Part shown: piece after piece, positions 13,200 to 29,949 of the stretch | Numbering within the stretch: the first letter of the stretch is position 1 | Layout of the letters: every line of letters begins with the position of its first letter | Origin: Tillus elongatus | Taxonomy: Eukaryota > Arthropoda > Insecta > Coleoptera > Cleridae | Direction: 5' to 3' | DNA length: 64,000 nt | NCBI GenBank assembly: GCA_964006375.1 | Contig: OZ023267.1 | Location: 88,636,906 to 88,700,905, forward strand | Made by a program: the position numbers and the translations under genes | The notes under the pieces: model-generated | Databases searched by the model: none | What the model saw: the letters and a program-made list of their open reading frames with translations, nothing else | Told to the model about the DNA's origin: nothing

Positions 13200-13620
13200 A
13201 GACTATGTATTTGTTGTTATAGAATATCACTACATATGAGTGATGTATTTCAACGGGCTTCTATGGTTTTGCAAAAGATTATGAAAATTCTTACGTGTCC
13301 AAAACATTTTGTCAAATTTTTTGACTTAACAATGGAGCTACTGCCAGCCACTGGCGCCTGGTGAACTCGCCCAATGTCTAGTATTTGCTAGTAGAACACA
13401 AATAATTATGGACGAGTTCACCAGGCGCCGATGGCCATGTCAAAAAATGTGGCCGTTTCTCAACATTTTTTGACATAACGATGCGGCTGCTGGCAGCGCT
13501 GGAGCCTTCTGAACTCGCCCATCATCAGCACTCCCTACATCCGACACAATAAACATGTAATAGTGTGTGTTTAGTATTGTTCAGCTGTTTTTAGTGAAAT
13601 GAGTATGGTTTTCTATATCA
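13200..13620. repeat. Non-coding repeat region with caccaggcgcc inverted motifs
   Basis: GGCGCCTGGTGAACTCG (13353-13369) and its exact reverse complement (13413-13429) form a 17-bp stem with a 43-bp loop. A weaker third copy lies near 13490-13520. Related motifs occur at 2240, 6667 and 14270. No reading frame of note. Confidence 0.75.
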
Positions 13621-13625
13621 TAAGT

Positions 13626-13649
13626 TTATATATATATATATATATATAT

Positions 13650-13733
<84 letters not shown>
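13626..13733. repeat. (TA)n microsatellite
   Basis: About 108 bp of TA with one ga interruption. The flanks are not recognised. Confidence 0.97.
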
Positions 13734-13737
<4 letters not shown>

Positions 13738-14194
13738 GTATAAGAACAGAATTAGAACAATCGCAGTACACAAATATTATTTCTTTCTAATCTATAAATA
13801 CCGACCCAAATTACTACATGATGACATTGACAAAAAAGTTGTATGTCAAATAATTACCCTCCCATAAATAGATTTTATCCAGTAGATAAACCTACAATAG
13901 CTACTTTACCAATTGTCCAAACTTTTGTAATATGTATAAATTTCAATTTCACATATCTACCTAGGCAGCCAGTTTCTTCCTCCAATATATTGTTTCCCAG
14001 CTTTGTCTTTTAAATTGTATAAAAAGGAAGAGTATTGCTTAATTTACAATGAATTACCGTGTCATTGCGAAATGAGTTAATATCACTCCCAATTTTATCG
14101 ATTAGGTACCTACCTGATAAAATATTTTAAGCACAGTTCCTGAATGGAAATTCGAAATCCATTTTAAACTAAAAGTAGGAAACGTAGATACAAA
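13734..14194. other. No recognised feature
   Basis: AT-rich sequence without a convincing reading frame, repeat or RNA gene. Confidence 0.6.
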
Positions 14195-14440
14195 TGTCAC
14201 GTACACGTAGGATAGCTTTTTACTTTTCGAGCTTAAGTGGGAAGCAATCAAATCCAGTTATGCCAAGTGTACCAGGCGTCAACAGTTGAATTGTTGTGCC
14301 AACATTTGTCAACATTTCTTGACATAACAATTGAACTGTTGCCGCCTGTTGCACTCGGCAAATGGACCGCATGGAGTCTTCCTTTTCGTGAATTTTCGTA
14401 GAAAAAAATTACTAATGGGGAGATCTCGACTGTTACATAA
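14195..14440 (+). repeat. Dispersed repeat related to 2110-2400
   Basis: Shares cgtacacgtaggatagc, a gtaccaggcgtcaacagttg-type motif, caacatttcttgacataaca and gaccgcatggag with 2110-2400, at clearly lower identity than the tandem duplicates. Confidence 0.75.
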
Positions 14441-14558
14441 AAAATTATTATATATTTTGTTTGTTATTTAATAATTCGTTCAAGTAAAACTCGCGTTATA
14501 TCCCTGAGAATGGAATAAAGTATTCCGAAAGCTCGGCAATTAATAAAGAGTTTTTATT

Positions 14559-14590
14559 TTGCAACTGACGGCTATCCCACAATTTCTTAA

Positions 14591-14671
<81 letters not shown>

Positions 14672-14820
14672 AAAATTGAAACTGACCCCAGATATGTGTT
14701 CTACGGGGCCTACTTCGCGCTCATTTGAAGAAATGAATACACTTTTTCAAAATTCAGAAGTCGCTATCTCCTCATTAGTGAATTTTTTCTACGAAAATTG
14801 ACTACAAATGATACAATCTG
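14559..14820 (-). repeat. (TA)n-centred repeat, left arm in reverse
   Basis: (TA)n at 14594-14669 is followed by the reverse complement of the family left arm: ccccagatatgtgttctac, cgctcatttgaagaaat and ctcattagtgaattttttc. No matching right arm was recognised to its left. Confidence 0.75.
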
Positions 14821-14829
14821 ATCTAAATA

Positions 14830-15325
14830 AAGACGTATAGACTTTCCTATGGCTTCACAGAAAAAAATCTTTTGCCTGACGATGCCGTAAAAAGCAAAAT
14901 TGGTTGCTGCGAAACAAAACAAGCACTTGTGAAGCCACAGCTACAATCTCTACGGCTATATTAAGTATGGAACGGTTTCACTACGTTAGAACAATAACAA
15001 ACAACCGGATTAGCTATTCAAATTGAATTGAGTCTTCAAAGTTTTCAGCCCCTCTTTATGATTTGTTGTATACAAAAATTTCCAAAAAAATGTCACCGGA
15101 TTTACACAATCTGATCAGATAACGGTAAAATGAAATAAACGATGTATAAAAATTGAAAAAAAAACTGCTATAGGATTACAACTCCACTATATTATCTGAT
15201 GGCAAACGTTTTATTCACTGAGCACTTAAGACGGCAGATGTGGTGTACCTAAGAACGAAAATTAAATCTCTTACACTCCTACCTGTTGTAGTACAAGTTT
15301 TTGGCCAACTTCGCTAATTCTACTA
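14830..15325. other. No recognised gene; weak repeat similarity
   Basis: AT-rich. The fragment ctgacgatgccgtaaaaag (14877) resembles cctgaagatgccgcaatgg (25228), so it is likely part of another dispersed repeat. Confidence 0.4.
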
Positions 15326-15329
15326 CCAT

Positions 15330-15872
<543 letters not shown>

Positions 15873-15879
15873 TTATAAA

Positions 15880-16300
15880 AGTCATGATTCTTGAATAAAT
15901 GCCACAGAGAAAATGTCCGGAAATTATAAAAACATCAAAGTTTGGCTGAACTGTCAATATTTAGATCGTTAAACAAACTTATTGCCATCCCTTCCAAAGC
16001 ACTCTTCGCAGAAAGATAACATTTATGGAATTACAAACTTCAATCTTGAATATTCTGAGTACATTCATTCAATCACATCCTAAGAAAATTCTTCATCAAT
16101 ATACTGAGAATATTTGAATAGATTATTATACCGAATATTCGCTCAGAATGTGCTTGAGATGTCCTTATAATATTATATAACTTTAAAATATATTGAAAAG
16201 GATAGATGATGATTGCGGTATAGTGGTGAGAATTATAATTGTAACTATTTTGCATGTTTGATTATGTTACCTGTCTATGGTAAACACATCCGAAATTGTA
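15880..16300. other. No recognised feature
   Basis: AT-rich, short frames only. Confidence 0.5.
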
Positions 16301-17640
16301 TATTTAGGCAATCCATTCTTTAGGCATAGAGCGCATGTCCATGCCACCGGGAAGGAAGATGGCAAGATGGCCGCTATACGTAAATAAAAAGTAATGTCAA
16401 AATGAATGGTCTGTGGTCAACGTTGTATAAGGTTATATTCTAACATAATTAATTAAAAGTAATAATGTGATGTGAAGACGGAGAACTATGCAATTGCAAA
16501 CAACATAGATCCAGAGTACAGAGGCAACTAAAACGTGGTGTGAGGTTATCAAGAACTCAGGCGCACCTTGTAAAGAAACAAGTTTTAAAGCATGTCCTGT
16601 AGTTCACACTCATGATGGGTTCGTCAATTTTGCTTGAGACTGGATCATCTTACTAATTAGGTAGACCTACAGTGTATAATATATAATTTAAAAATTGTGT
16701 TATGTTCTATAGTACCTAAGTCATGCAATATAAACCACCACAGTTTGATATGGATGTACTGGAAAAGAGCAAGAATAATTGTCTTAAGCCAACATCTCAG
16801 GCTTTTTACTCCTGTGGAAGAAGTTAATGCTGTAAGAAGTATCACTATACAGTGCAGAAAATGTGGACCTGGACATATGGTAGGAAGATGAATGTACAAT
16901 AAAACTTGCAATTTATCAGATAGGGAATTACTTTGCCAAAGTATGCCTTTACAACCAGAATATCCATGCTGTTGGTGACGAACATTGGGCATTGGGATAT
17001 TGAAGTAGCTTTATAAGTCAAAATCAAGTCTGTGGAAGCAGAGCAAAAAGCAACCATACAAGAGAAGGGTCAAAAGGTCTGATCGATGACAGTTGTAGTT
17101 TTGTGTAATGCAAGTTAGTGTGATTTTGTGGCATGTTCTGTCCAATTTAGTTGTATTCTATAAAGGTGTAAATACTATTGTGTAATGCAATTCCTTTAAT
17201 GCCACACTGAAAGCCTGTAGGATCAATAGTCTAGCCAAATTTCAAGTTACTTCAGTGGGGGTAACCGTGATTATTCATCTCGGAAACTTTGTATTTGGCT
17301 ACAAGAACTGTATCTTTATTTATTTGATTTTTAGGTTATTGAAATTTTAATTGTTTTATTAATATTTTATTCAGATATTTCTTTGTATTTGTTATAAGTA
17401 CCTACATACTTAATCTGAATATACGTGCAATACTCGAATTGTTGACTTATTGCGTATCTGAACTTTAGTTTAGGTGTGTGTAGCCACTGGAACAATATAG
17501 TGATTGAAGTTCAAATTCTAGCCTGGGCCTGCTTATACGAAAATATATAAAAGGCCAGTTAAATGGTGGAAAATCGGTAAATTTGGAAAAGAAATCCAAT
17601 ATTTCATATCTTTGCATTTTCTTAATTTCTGTATCATTAA
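16300..17640. other. Unassigned region with low-copy appearance
   Basis: It carries none of the repeat families seen elsewhere in the window. ggaagatggcaagatggccg at 16351-16370 resembles the AAGATGGC initiator motif of some promoters. A 64-codon frame at 16697-16891 ends in CRKCGPGHMVGR, which resembles half of a zinc knuckle but is too short to call. aataaatt-like signals are common by chance here. A host gene fragment is possible but not demonstrated. Confidence 0.25.
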
Positions 17641-17825
17641 AAAAATGTATACAGGGTGTTTCGCATAAGAACCGACACAGGGCAGGGGCATGTAGGTAAA
17701 CGCAAAATATGGTGATTTAACGCAACTTACCCATACATTAAGTTGCACCCCTGAGAAGTTATAAGCCTTCAGTGGGGTTTCAAATTTTGAAACAAATCAA
17801 TATCACTAATACTTTCAGTTACAAA

Positions 17826-18550
17826 AACCAAGTTTAGTACCCGTTTTGAGCGTACCAAGAGCATTAATCAATGGTAAGTAGAGTTCAATTAAGGCATTTG
17901 AAAGGGTTTATTTGGGGTGATGCGCCCTTAAAATGTCACAATTTGTTAACAGATTGGTGAATTTAAGAACATATTACATTTTATGAGGAATTTTACTCTA
18001 AAACTTTGTTACTCCTGTTATTTTCAAAAAACTTTGTTGTTTTCAAGAAAAACACGAATAAGTAAAGAAACATATTTTATCAAGCTTACTAAAAATCATC
18101 GAAAATTAAATATTTGCCAATAAACTTATGTATAGGTCAAATTTTACAATCAGTAAAAAAGTGTGAATAAGTATAATTTATTAGAAAACAGACAACTCAA
18201 ACAACCGAAATAAAAAAAAAATGCTACCAATAAGTTATAGAAATTCTTCAACATGATAATTTCACAGACATCTATTGAATTTTTAATGATTTTAAGTAAC
18301 ATTAATAATATATGTGTCTTTAGTTATTCGGGTTTTTATTGAAAACGACAAACGTTTTTTGAAAAATAACATGAGTAAAAAAGTTTTATAATTTACTTTC
18401 CCATAAAATTAAATAATATTTTTTTAGATCCGCCAATAGGTTAAGAAATTCTGTCACATTTTATGGGTTCATCACCACTATTCAACCCTTTGAAATGCTT
18501 CGATTGAACTCTACTCACTCTTGGTACACCCAAAACGTGTACCAAATTTG
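17826..18550. repeat. Long near-full-length palindrome, arms about 350 bp
   Basis: The left arm begins accaagtttagtacccgttt, and the right arm ends with the reverse complement aaacgtgtaccaaatttggt. Intermediate pairs include gagtagagttcaat, aaatgtcaca/tgtgacattt-type and ttactc-tgttattttc blocks across the whole length. The axis is near 18185. It has no coding frame and could be a foldback insertion. A transcript would form a long hairpin. Confidence 0.8.
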
Positions 18551-18554
18551 GTTT

Positions 18555-19400
<846 letters not shown>

Positions 19401-19569
19401 CTTTTCTAAGTTGAAGTATTACTGAGGTATTAATTTTTTTTCGAAATTTAAAGGTCTATAACTTCTTAGGGATGCGCCTTAGTATATGAGCAAGTTGCGC
19501 TAAATCGCCATATTTTAGGTTCCCCTACATGCCCTTGCTCTGTGTCGTTTCTTATGCGAAACACCCTGT

Positions 19570-19860
19570 ATATCTTTTTTAAAAACACAATGTTTCCATG
19601 CGTATATGTATGAACATTCTAGGAGATTCATTGAATGTTCGTGGAACATTTTCAGAAGATACTGGGAGCTCTTAAGAATATTATAAATAACATTCTAAGA
19701 ACCTTATTAGTATGACAGTCCAATTCTCATGTTCATAGAATGTTCTATGAATATATATTGTAAGTTGTGAGAATGTTCTGGGGATGTTTGAATATTCTTT
19801 CCAAACATTCCTGGTATATTCTCAGAATGTGTCTGTGCTATCTGGGTAAATAAAAACTAA
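19570..19860. repeat. Region dense in gaacattc/gaatgttc motifs
   Basis: At least eight GAANNTTC-like half sites, including ttcatagaatgttctatgaa at 19733-19752. Such runs resemble heat-shock-element arrays but also occur in simple decayed repeats. No function claimed. Confidence 0.35.
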
Positions 19861-19869
19861 AAATGACAC

Positions 19870-20185
19870 CTCAAATTTTCTTTCAGGTAACTTATCACCA
19901 TAGAATTATCCGATTTTGATGAAACTCGGCAATAATCTTTCTTTTATTAATAGCTTGGATGAGTTCGTTAGCCAGCCCTATCGGACTAGTTTTCATTAAA
20001 AAAATTGTATCTTAAAAAGTAACACAGTTATTTTGATTAAATTTGGTTGTTATCATGCCCTCGTAAATACCCTACTACACTCCAATATTAAACTCTCTAA
20101 TTTTATACAAAAATGAGTTATACCAACTTGAAGCATTATATGACAGTTCGCTACCATAACGCACTTACTGCGTTCCGAATTTTTT
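19870..20185 (+). repeat. Right arm of (TA)n-centred repeat, partial
   Basis: Contains ttattaatagcttggatgag and the terminus accataacgcacttactgcg (20152-20171). The left half is missing. Confidence 0.7.
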
Positions 20186-20329
20186 TAGTATTCATCCCCT
20201 TCCCAATGTTTGAAAAAAAAGGGGGAAAAGTAATTTGCTGACCAAAGTTAGTTATTTTAGCTGACCGACTACTTATAGACAAAAGCTTTTCATGAAACTC
20301 TATATCTTGAACGCCACCTACCAGCCGCA

Positions 20330-21420
20330 TCTGCTACCAGCAAAGTATAGAAAAACACCTCCATTTACGGGTAGTTTACTCTTGAGGTTTTTTAATTTGT
20401 TAGTGCGACCAGAAAAGGCATGAATCCGACCAAGCTCTAAATTTACACATAATCATTGCAGGTAACTGTCATTCCGCTACCAAAGTTTCATAAAAAAAAA
20501 TCTTAATATTAAAGGGTAGTTTACTCTTGAGGTTTTTTCATTTTTTAGCGCGACCAGAAAAAGTATGAATCCAACCAAGCTATAAATTTACACATAATCA
20601 TTGCTGGTAACTGTCTTTCCGCTACCAAAGTTTCACAAAAAAATCTTAATATTTAAGGGAAGTTTACTCTTGAGGTTTTTTCATTTTTTAGTGCGACCAG
20701 AAAAAGTATGAATCCGATCAAGCTATAAAGTTACACATAATCATTGCTGGTAACTGTCTTTCCGCCACCAACGTTTCACAAAAAAAATCTTCATATTTAA
20801 GGGTAGTTTACTCTTGAGGTTTTTAGATTTTTAGTGCGACCAGAAAAAGTATGAATCCGACAAAGCTGTAAATTCACACATAATCATTGCTGTTCACTTT
20901 CTTTCCGCTATCAACGTTTCACAAAACAATATTAATATTCAAGGGTAGTTTATTCTTGAGCTTTTTCCATTTTTTAGTGCGACCAGAAAAAGTATGAATC
21001 CTACAAAGCTATAAATTTACATATAACCATTGCTGGTTACTGTCTTTCCAAAACCAACGTTTCACAAAAAATATTAACATTTAAGGGTTGTTTATTCTTG
21101 AGGTTTATCCATTTTTTAGTGCGACCAGAAAAAGTATGAATCCGACAAAGATATAAATTTACATATAATCATTGCTGTCACACTGTCTTTCCGCTATCAA
21201 CGTTTCACAAAAAAAATCTTAATATTTAAAGGTACTTTACTTTTGAGGTTTTGTCATTTTTTAGTGCGACCAGAAAAAGTATGAATCCGACAAAGCTGTA
21301 AAATTACACATAATCAATGCTGGTATCTACCAGCTCGCTACCAATAGTTTACTGAAAAATACCCCCATTTAGGGGTAGTTTACTGTTGACATATTTCTGT
21401 TTATTGTCACTACTGTCGAA
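20330..21420 (+). repeat. Tandem array, period about 142-144 bp
   Basis: The anchor gcgaccagaaaaagtatgaa recurs at about 20405, 20549, 20693, 20835, 20979, 21121 and 21265. Each unit also has gggtagtttactcttgaggt, acacataatcattgctggta and cgctaccaa...gtttcacaaa. Central units agree with each other better than the outer ones. More diverged flanking units extend to about 20200 and 21730. No coding frame. Confidence 0.93.
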
Positions 21421-21766
21421 AGTATGTAACTGACTGCAGTAAAAATACATATATAACAATTGTTAGTAACAAAAAACTCACCACCAGAAGTTGGCTAAGA
21501 TACACCCCCATTTAGGGGTAATTTATATGAATATGTAATTTGCTGACCAAATTGATCATTACTGACAGACGCTATACTATTTAAGGATTTTTTTGATGTT
21601 TTATACTTTGCATGCTAATGATAGTCTCTTTTTGCTACCAAAGTTTCAAAAAAAAATCTTTTTTTAAGGATACTTTACTCTGGGCCTTTCTTAATATCCG
21701 TGTGCTGCCGGTAAAAGTATTAATGTGAGGAAGCTACACATTTACGTATCATCATTACTAATAAAT

Positions 21767-24546
<2,780 letters not shown>

Positions 24547-24618
<72 letters not shown>

Positions 24619-24700
24619 CCTATGTATATGTATCACACCGATAACTCCTCCCAACATAATGGACCGATTTGGATGAAGTTTTGTGAGTACCTTCATTTCA
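24547..24700 (+). repeat. (TA)n and right arm of the dispersed repeat
   Basis: (TA)n to about 24611, then tgtatcacaccgataactc and ataatggaccgatttggatg as in the other copies. Similarity fades after about 24700. Confidence 0.8.
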
Positions 24701-25465
24701 GAGTAAAATATGACCAGGTTTGAATGCCGCCTGTAACCTACCTTGATATAATGGTTTTTACTTTTATGTGGATGCATTGCGAACCAGAAAATACCTACGT
24801 AAAATACGTAATAGACAATAAGCATGAAGACTTTTGGAACTTCATCATTTTTACCAAATCGTTCTAGTTACAAATACATTGCAGGCTGTCATTTTCACAA
24901 GCTACGTTTTAACGAAAATGAATAGATTTTACAGTATTTTCCATGTCAACTTGAAACTACTTTTTACGTTTAAGTTTGACCCGATAATAACGGTAGTAAT
25001 TTATTTTAGAAAAAAAGTCGCAGTGATTCATGTTTAATTTGATAAATGAAAAAAGCATCAATTCGGATCTGGTTGCATGGTTTTCTAATAACTTTATTGT
25101 AAGTCTTGCAGTCTCGCACACATATATTACATTTAGAATTGTTTACTTTTATTAAAATACCCAAACAGAAATTAAACCTGTTGACAGGAGCCACGGACGA
25201 ATATACACAACTTAAATTTTTCGAACCTGAAGATGCCGCAATGGCGAATCCGGTTGCTGAGAAAGGTAAAAAAATTGCGACAAAGTTATGCGGAGGCCGA
25301 GTAAAAGCCTTTACATATATACGTATTGCTATTGAATAATTTTGCTGCAGAATTTTAGAATGTTAAAAACCGTCTTGACGTTACAGTGGGTTGCTTAAGT
25401 AACCCAGACGTTAACGACACTCCTTATCCCGATTTGCGAAAGTTTCCTATTGCTGAAGTAAACCA
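24701..25465. other. No recognised gene
   Basis: A 77-codon frame at 25106-25339 includes LKFFEPEDAAMANPVAEKG, but it shares a motif with a non-coding repeat at 14877 and shows no domain. I regard it as repeat sequence. Confidence 0.4.
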
Positions 25466-25469
25466 TGTC

Positions 25470-25865
25470 AACAACGCACGTTATGTTATCACATACCAGC
25501 ATACTGGGCACCATAAAGAAAAAAGTTTATCGCAGCAAGTGCTTAATGGTAGTGAATTTTCGCAGAAATGATGTGACAGCACAGTTTTTTTCTCTTAAAT
25601 TCTCATTACTTTTTTTATTAGAACGTAGAGGTCTAAATTTTGGTGTACAGTTTGCGTTTCGTAACGTAAACCTACTTACCAAATTTGGTAACATACCTTT
25701 GTTATTTTCTTAGATAATTCATAGACATTTTCCCGGAAGCTAGTCCGATATTTCTGGATAAGGAACTTATCCACGTCACTTACAGAAGAAAGGTACCTGC
25801 CAAATTTTATCAAAAACGGTCCATTATTTTTGTAGTTATCGGTGTGATACTACGTCACTTTTTCT
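25470..25865 (-). repeat. Right arm of (TA)n-centred repeat, reverse orientation
   Basis: Reverse complement of 12650-12985: gcagcaagtgcttaatggta at 25534 down to cattatttttgtagttatcg and gtgtgata at 25850. Confidence 0.8.
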
Positions 25866-27790
25866 ACATGTCTTGAAGGATAGCGAGTGTATGATATATG
25901 ATTCTGGTGTAGAATCGCCCGATCTATTCGAAAATGACAAAAAAATTTATTACTAACATTAAAAAAAAATAAAGTTACTGTCGTCAACTTTCGGTACAAC
26001 CGGTGGCGCTACATTTTTTCATTCGCTTACGTCAATAGAGCATGGCGTGTTTAATAAGATAGCTTGCTTTCATAATTTTCTGTTAACTCGTTTCGACACC
26101 ATAAAACATTCAATGCGCCGTATACGCACCTACTAAAGTACACGGGTCCCGTTGTTTTTTGTGGACGCGTTGAAGGATATCGGGTGTATGATACATGATT
26201 CTGGTGTAGAATCGCCCGATCTATTTGTAAATGACAAAAAATTTATCATTGCCATTAAAAAATGTTACTGTGAACTTTCGGTACAACCGGTAGAGCTACA
26301 TTTTTTTCATTCACTTACTTTAATAGAGCCTGGCGTGTTTATTGAGATAGCTTGCTTTCATGACTTTCTGTTAACTCGTTTCGACACAATAGAGCACTAA
26401 ATGCGCGGTATACCCACCTAGTAAAGTACACGCGTCCCGTCCATTTCTCTATATGTCTTAAAGGATAGCGAGTGTACGATACATAATTCTGGTGTAGAAT
26501 CGCCCGACCTATTGGAAAATAACAAAAAATGTATCACTGCCATTAATAAAATAAAGTTACTATCAACTTTCGGTACAACTGGTTGCGCTACATTTTTTTC
26601 ATTCACTTGCGTGTATAGATCCTGGCGTGTTTATTAAGATAACGTGCTTTCATAATTTTGTGGTAACTCGTTTCGACACAATAAAGCACTAAATGCGCCG
26701 TATACCCACCTACTAAAGTACACGGGTCCCGTCCCTTTTTCTTACATGTCGAAGGATAGCGGGTGTATGATACATGATTCTGGTGTAAAATCGCCCAATC
26801 TATTCGAAAATGGCAAAAAAATATATCACTGCCATTAAAAAAATAAAGTCACTGTCAACTTTCGGTACAACCAGTGACGCTACATTTGTCTCCATTCTCA
26901 TAAGTGGATGGCGTGTTTATTAAGATAGCCTGCTTTCATAATTTTCTGTTAACTCATTTCGACACAATAAAGCACTAAATGCGTCTACTAAAGTACACGG
27001 ATCCCGTGGTTTTTGTGAATGCGTTGAAGGATAGCGGGTGTATGATACATGATTCTGCTGTAGAATCGCCCGATCAATTTTAAAATGACAAAAAATGTAT
27101 CACTGCCATTAAAAACAATAAAGTTAGTGAACTTTCGGTACAACCGGTTGCGCTACATTTTTTCCATTCACTTACGTGAATGGAGCCTGGCGTGTTTATT
27201 AAGACAGCTTGCTTTCATGATTGTCTGTTAACTCGTTTCGACACAAAAAAACAATAAATGCGCCGTATAGAGCAACCTACTAAAGTACATGGGTCCCGTC
27301 GTTTTTTGTGATTATGGTGTAGAATTGCCTGATCTATTCGAAAATGACAAAAAAATGTATCACTGCCATTAAAAAAATAAATTTACTGACAACTTTCGGA
27401 CAACCGGTCGCGCTACATTTTTTTCATTCACTTACGTGAATAGAGCCTGGCGTGTTTATTAAGATAGCTTGCTTCCATAATTTTCTGTTAACTCGTTTCG
27501 ACACAATAAAGCACAAAATGCGCCGTACAGACACCTACTAAAGTATACTGATCCCGTCGTTTTTTGTGAACGAGTTGAAGGATAGCGGGTGTATGATACA
27601 TGATGCTGGTGTAGAATTGGCCGATCTATTCGAAAATGACAAAAAATGTATCACTGCCATTAAAAACAATAAAGTTACTGTCAATTTTCGGGACAACCGG
27701 TTGCGCTACATGTTTTTCATTCTCTTACATAAATAGAGCATGGCATGTTTATTGACTTGACGAAGTTTCATAATGTTTGGTTTACTTCTT
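25866..27790 (-). repeat. Satellite array, period about 260-293 bp (array 3, reverse)
   Basis: The anchor aactttcggtacaaccggt recurs at about 25988, 26276, 26569, 26857, 27132, 27392 and 27683. Steps of 275 and 260 show small internal deletions. The last partial unit ends near 27790, where a LINE begins. Same family as 1065-2130, in opposite orientation. Confidence 0.93.
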
Positions 27791-28046
27791 TGAAAGCAAT
27801 CCCTTTTTAGATGCACAATAGATGCCAAAACAGCCACTAATCACCTTAATTTCCCGGGGTATGAGCTCTCTACTTTCTTTAGATTGCATGGAGGCGTGTG
27901 CGCATACATCCGTAGCAATCTACTCTGCACCAGACTCCCCAATTTAGAAGCTGAAAGAAAAGACATACTATGGATAAAACTCTCCCCCTCTCAGGGCTGC
28001 AACTAAATTCATCTGCTGCATTTACCGGTCACCTTCCGGCAACAAC

Positions 28047-28562
28047 TTGGTCCAGCTCTTCGACTACCTTTCTGAAAAAACCGAGCATCTGATTTCTGAA
28101 TATCCTTCCTCCGAGGTCACTATTATTGGTGACTTCAATTTCCATAATAAGGAATGGCTAGGATCTTCAAAAAACAACCCACAAGGGAGAGCAGCGGAGG
28201 CCTTTGCAGTCGGCAATTCTTTAGCCAATATGGTTCAGCAACCTACTTACTTTCCTCGCATCCCAACACACAGCTCAAATCCCTTGGATCTCCTTCTTAC
28301 TACAAAACCTGAATGCTATAAGATATCAGTCACCGCCACCCTTCGTCGCTCAGACCACGGCATGGTCACTGATTCGTGCGCAATGCAACCCGAGGTCACA
28401 CAGTCATCACACCCACGTATCGTTTGGTACTACAACTCTGCGAATTGGGACGAAATGCGGGATTATTTTTCCTCATTTCCATGGGCGTCTGTCTGCTTCT
28501 CTCATCCTGACCCCTCTGATATCTCACAAAACGTTACCGAAATTATCCAAGCTGGCATGTAA
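28047..28562 (+). pseudogene. LINE endonuclease fragment (copy 3)
   Basis: 171 codons with IGDFNFHNKEWLGS and RRSDHGMV. Upstream coding sequence is shifted by extra bases near 27981 (ctccccctctcagg). It ends at a TAA in the linker. The HN of the first motif is kept, but the whole copy lacks a continuous frame. Confidence 0.85.
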
Positions 28563-29399
28563 TTATTTATTTCACGTATACAGAAAATCTCTTCTACCAC
28601 TCAAAAGCCCCGGTTCTCTAAATTCTGTGACAAGGCCAGACTTGAAAAGTTCAAAGATCACAAAACGCTTCTAAACAATCCCAGTCAAGAAAACTATCAA
28701 GGATTTAACGACGCCAGAAACCGCTATCTCCGCATTCTTTCTGAGGAAAAAAACTCGTTTAATAACCACATCAAAAACAAACTCCTCTCAAGCTCCCAGG
28801 GCAGCAAACCCTCCTGGACTTTTGCTAAATCTATTGGAAATAATTTCTGCAAGAGCACGTTCCCACCTCTTGTTTCAGGGGATGAAATTGTTTCTACCGC
28901 CCTGGACAAGGCTGAACTTTTTGCTTCGTTGTTCGCCGGCAATTCTACTCTCAACCACCAACAGTCCCCAATGTCGCGCATAAAATGACGGATATCATTT
29001 TCAAAACTAAAAAGGTACGAAAGATGCTCTCTTCTCTTAATACCAGGAAAGCCTCTGTCCTTGACGATTTCCCAGCAATTGTTCTAAAAAATGCGCACCA
29101 GAACTTGCTCCTGTCCTGACTCGTCTGTTTCAGACATCTTACAATAGAGGCATATTCCCTAGTAACTAGAAAACTGCTCGAGTACAACCCATCTCCAAGA
29201 AAGGATCCAAAGCGCTTACTAGCAACTACAGGCCTATTTATCTCCTTTCAGTCGTCTCTAAAAGTAATGGAAAAGTATATAAACACCGAATTACTAAAAT
29301 TTTACAGTCTAATCCACGACAGGGATTCCGACAGGATTCCGTCAGCGCAGATCAACTGCCGACCTCCTTTCCTTTGTCACCCATTCTTAGAACAAGTCT

Positions 29400-29774
29400 A
29401 TGGAACTACATAGGGAATCCCAGATTATCGCTCTAGACATATCCAAAGCATTCGACCAGGTCTGGCACGCAGCGCTGCTTAATAAACTTCCGGCCTATGG
29501 CCTACCACCAAAACTATGTATCTGGACAGCAAATCTCCTCTCCAATCGGAGCATTTCTCTTGTCGTGGATGGCCATTCCTATAAACTGTATCCAATTAAT
29601 GCAGGAGTTCCTCAAGGTTCAGCTTTAGCCCCTACTTTGTTTCTTCTCCACATCAATGACATCCTCTCTAGCACATCCAACCCAGTTCACAGTTACGCGG
29701 ACGACAGAACCCTCCACTCAAATATACCATATTCTAAGCCAACATGTCACATCAATTCCAGAAGCGGCTGCTAA
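29400..29774 (+). pseudogene. LINE reverse transcriptase fragment (copy 3)
   Basis: 124 codons with ALDISKAFDQVWH (motif-A Asp intact), AGVPQGSALAP and HSYADD. It is therefore closer to an active sequence than copy 2 in these motifs. Frameshifts lie on both sides, and the deletion after YADD removes the thumb-side region. Confidence 0.88.
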
Positions 29775-29949
29775 GAAATTAGGTTTCCTCTTCCGGGCTC
29801 GCAAATACTTTTCACCAGCTAATCTCTATACCTTACATAATTCACAAATAAGACCAAACCTCGAATACTGCTCCCACATCTGGGGTGCGCTGCCGCTTCT
29901 ACACTCGCTATCCTGGACTCCATTCAGAAGAGAACTATACGTCTCATAG

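Noticed and set aside
16697..16891. Zinc-knuckle protein
   Set aside because: Only half a CCHC pattern at the end of a 64-codon frame, without flanking coding sequence.
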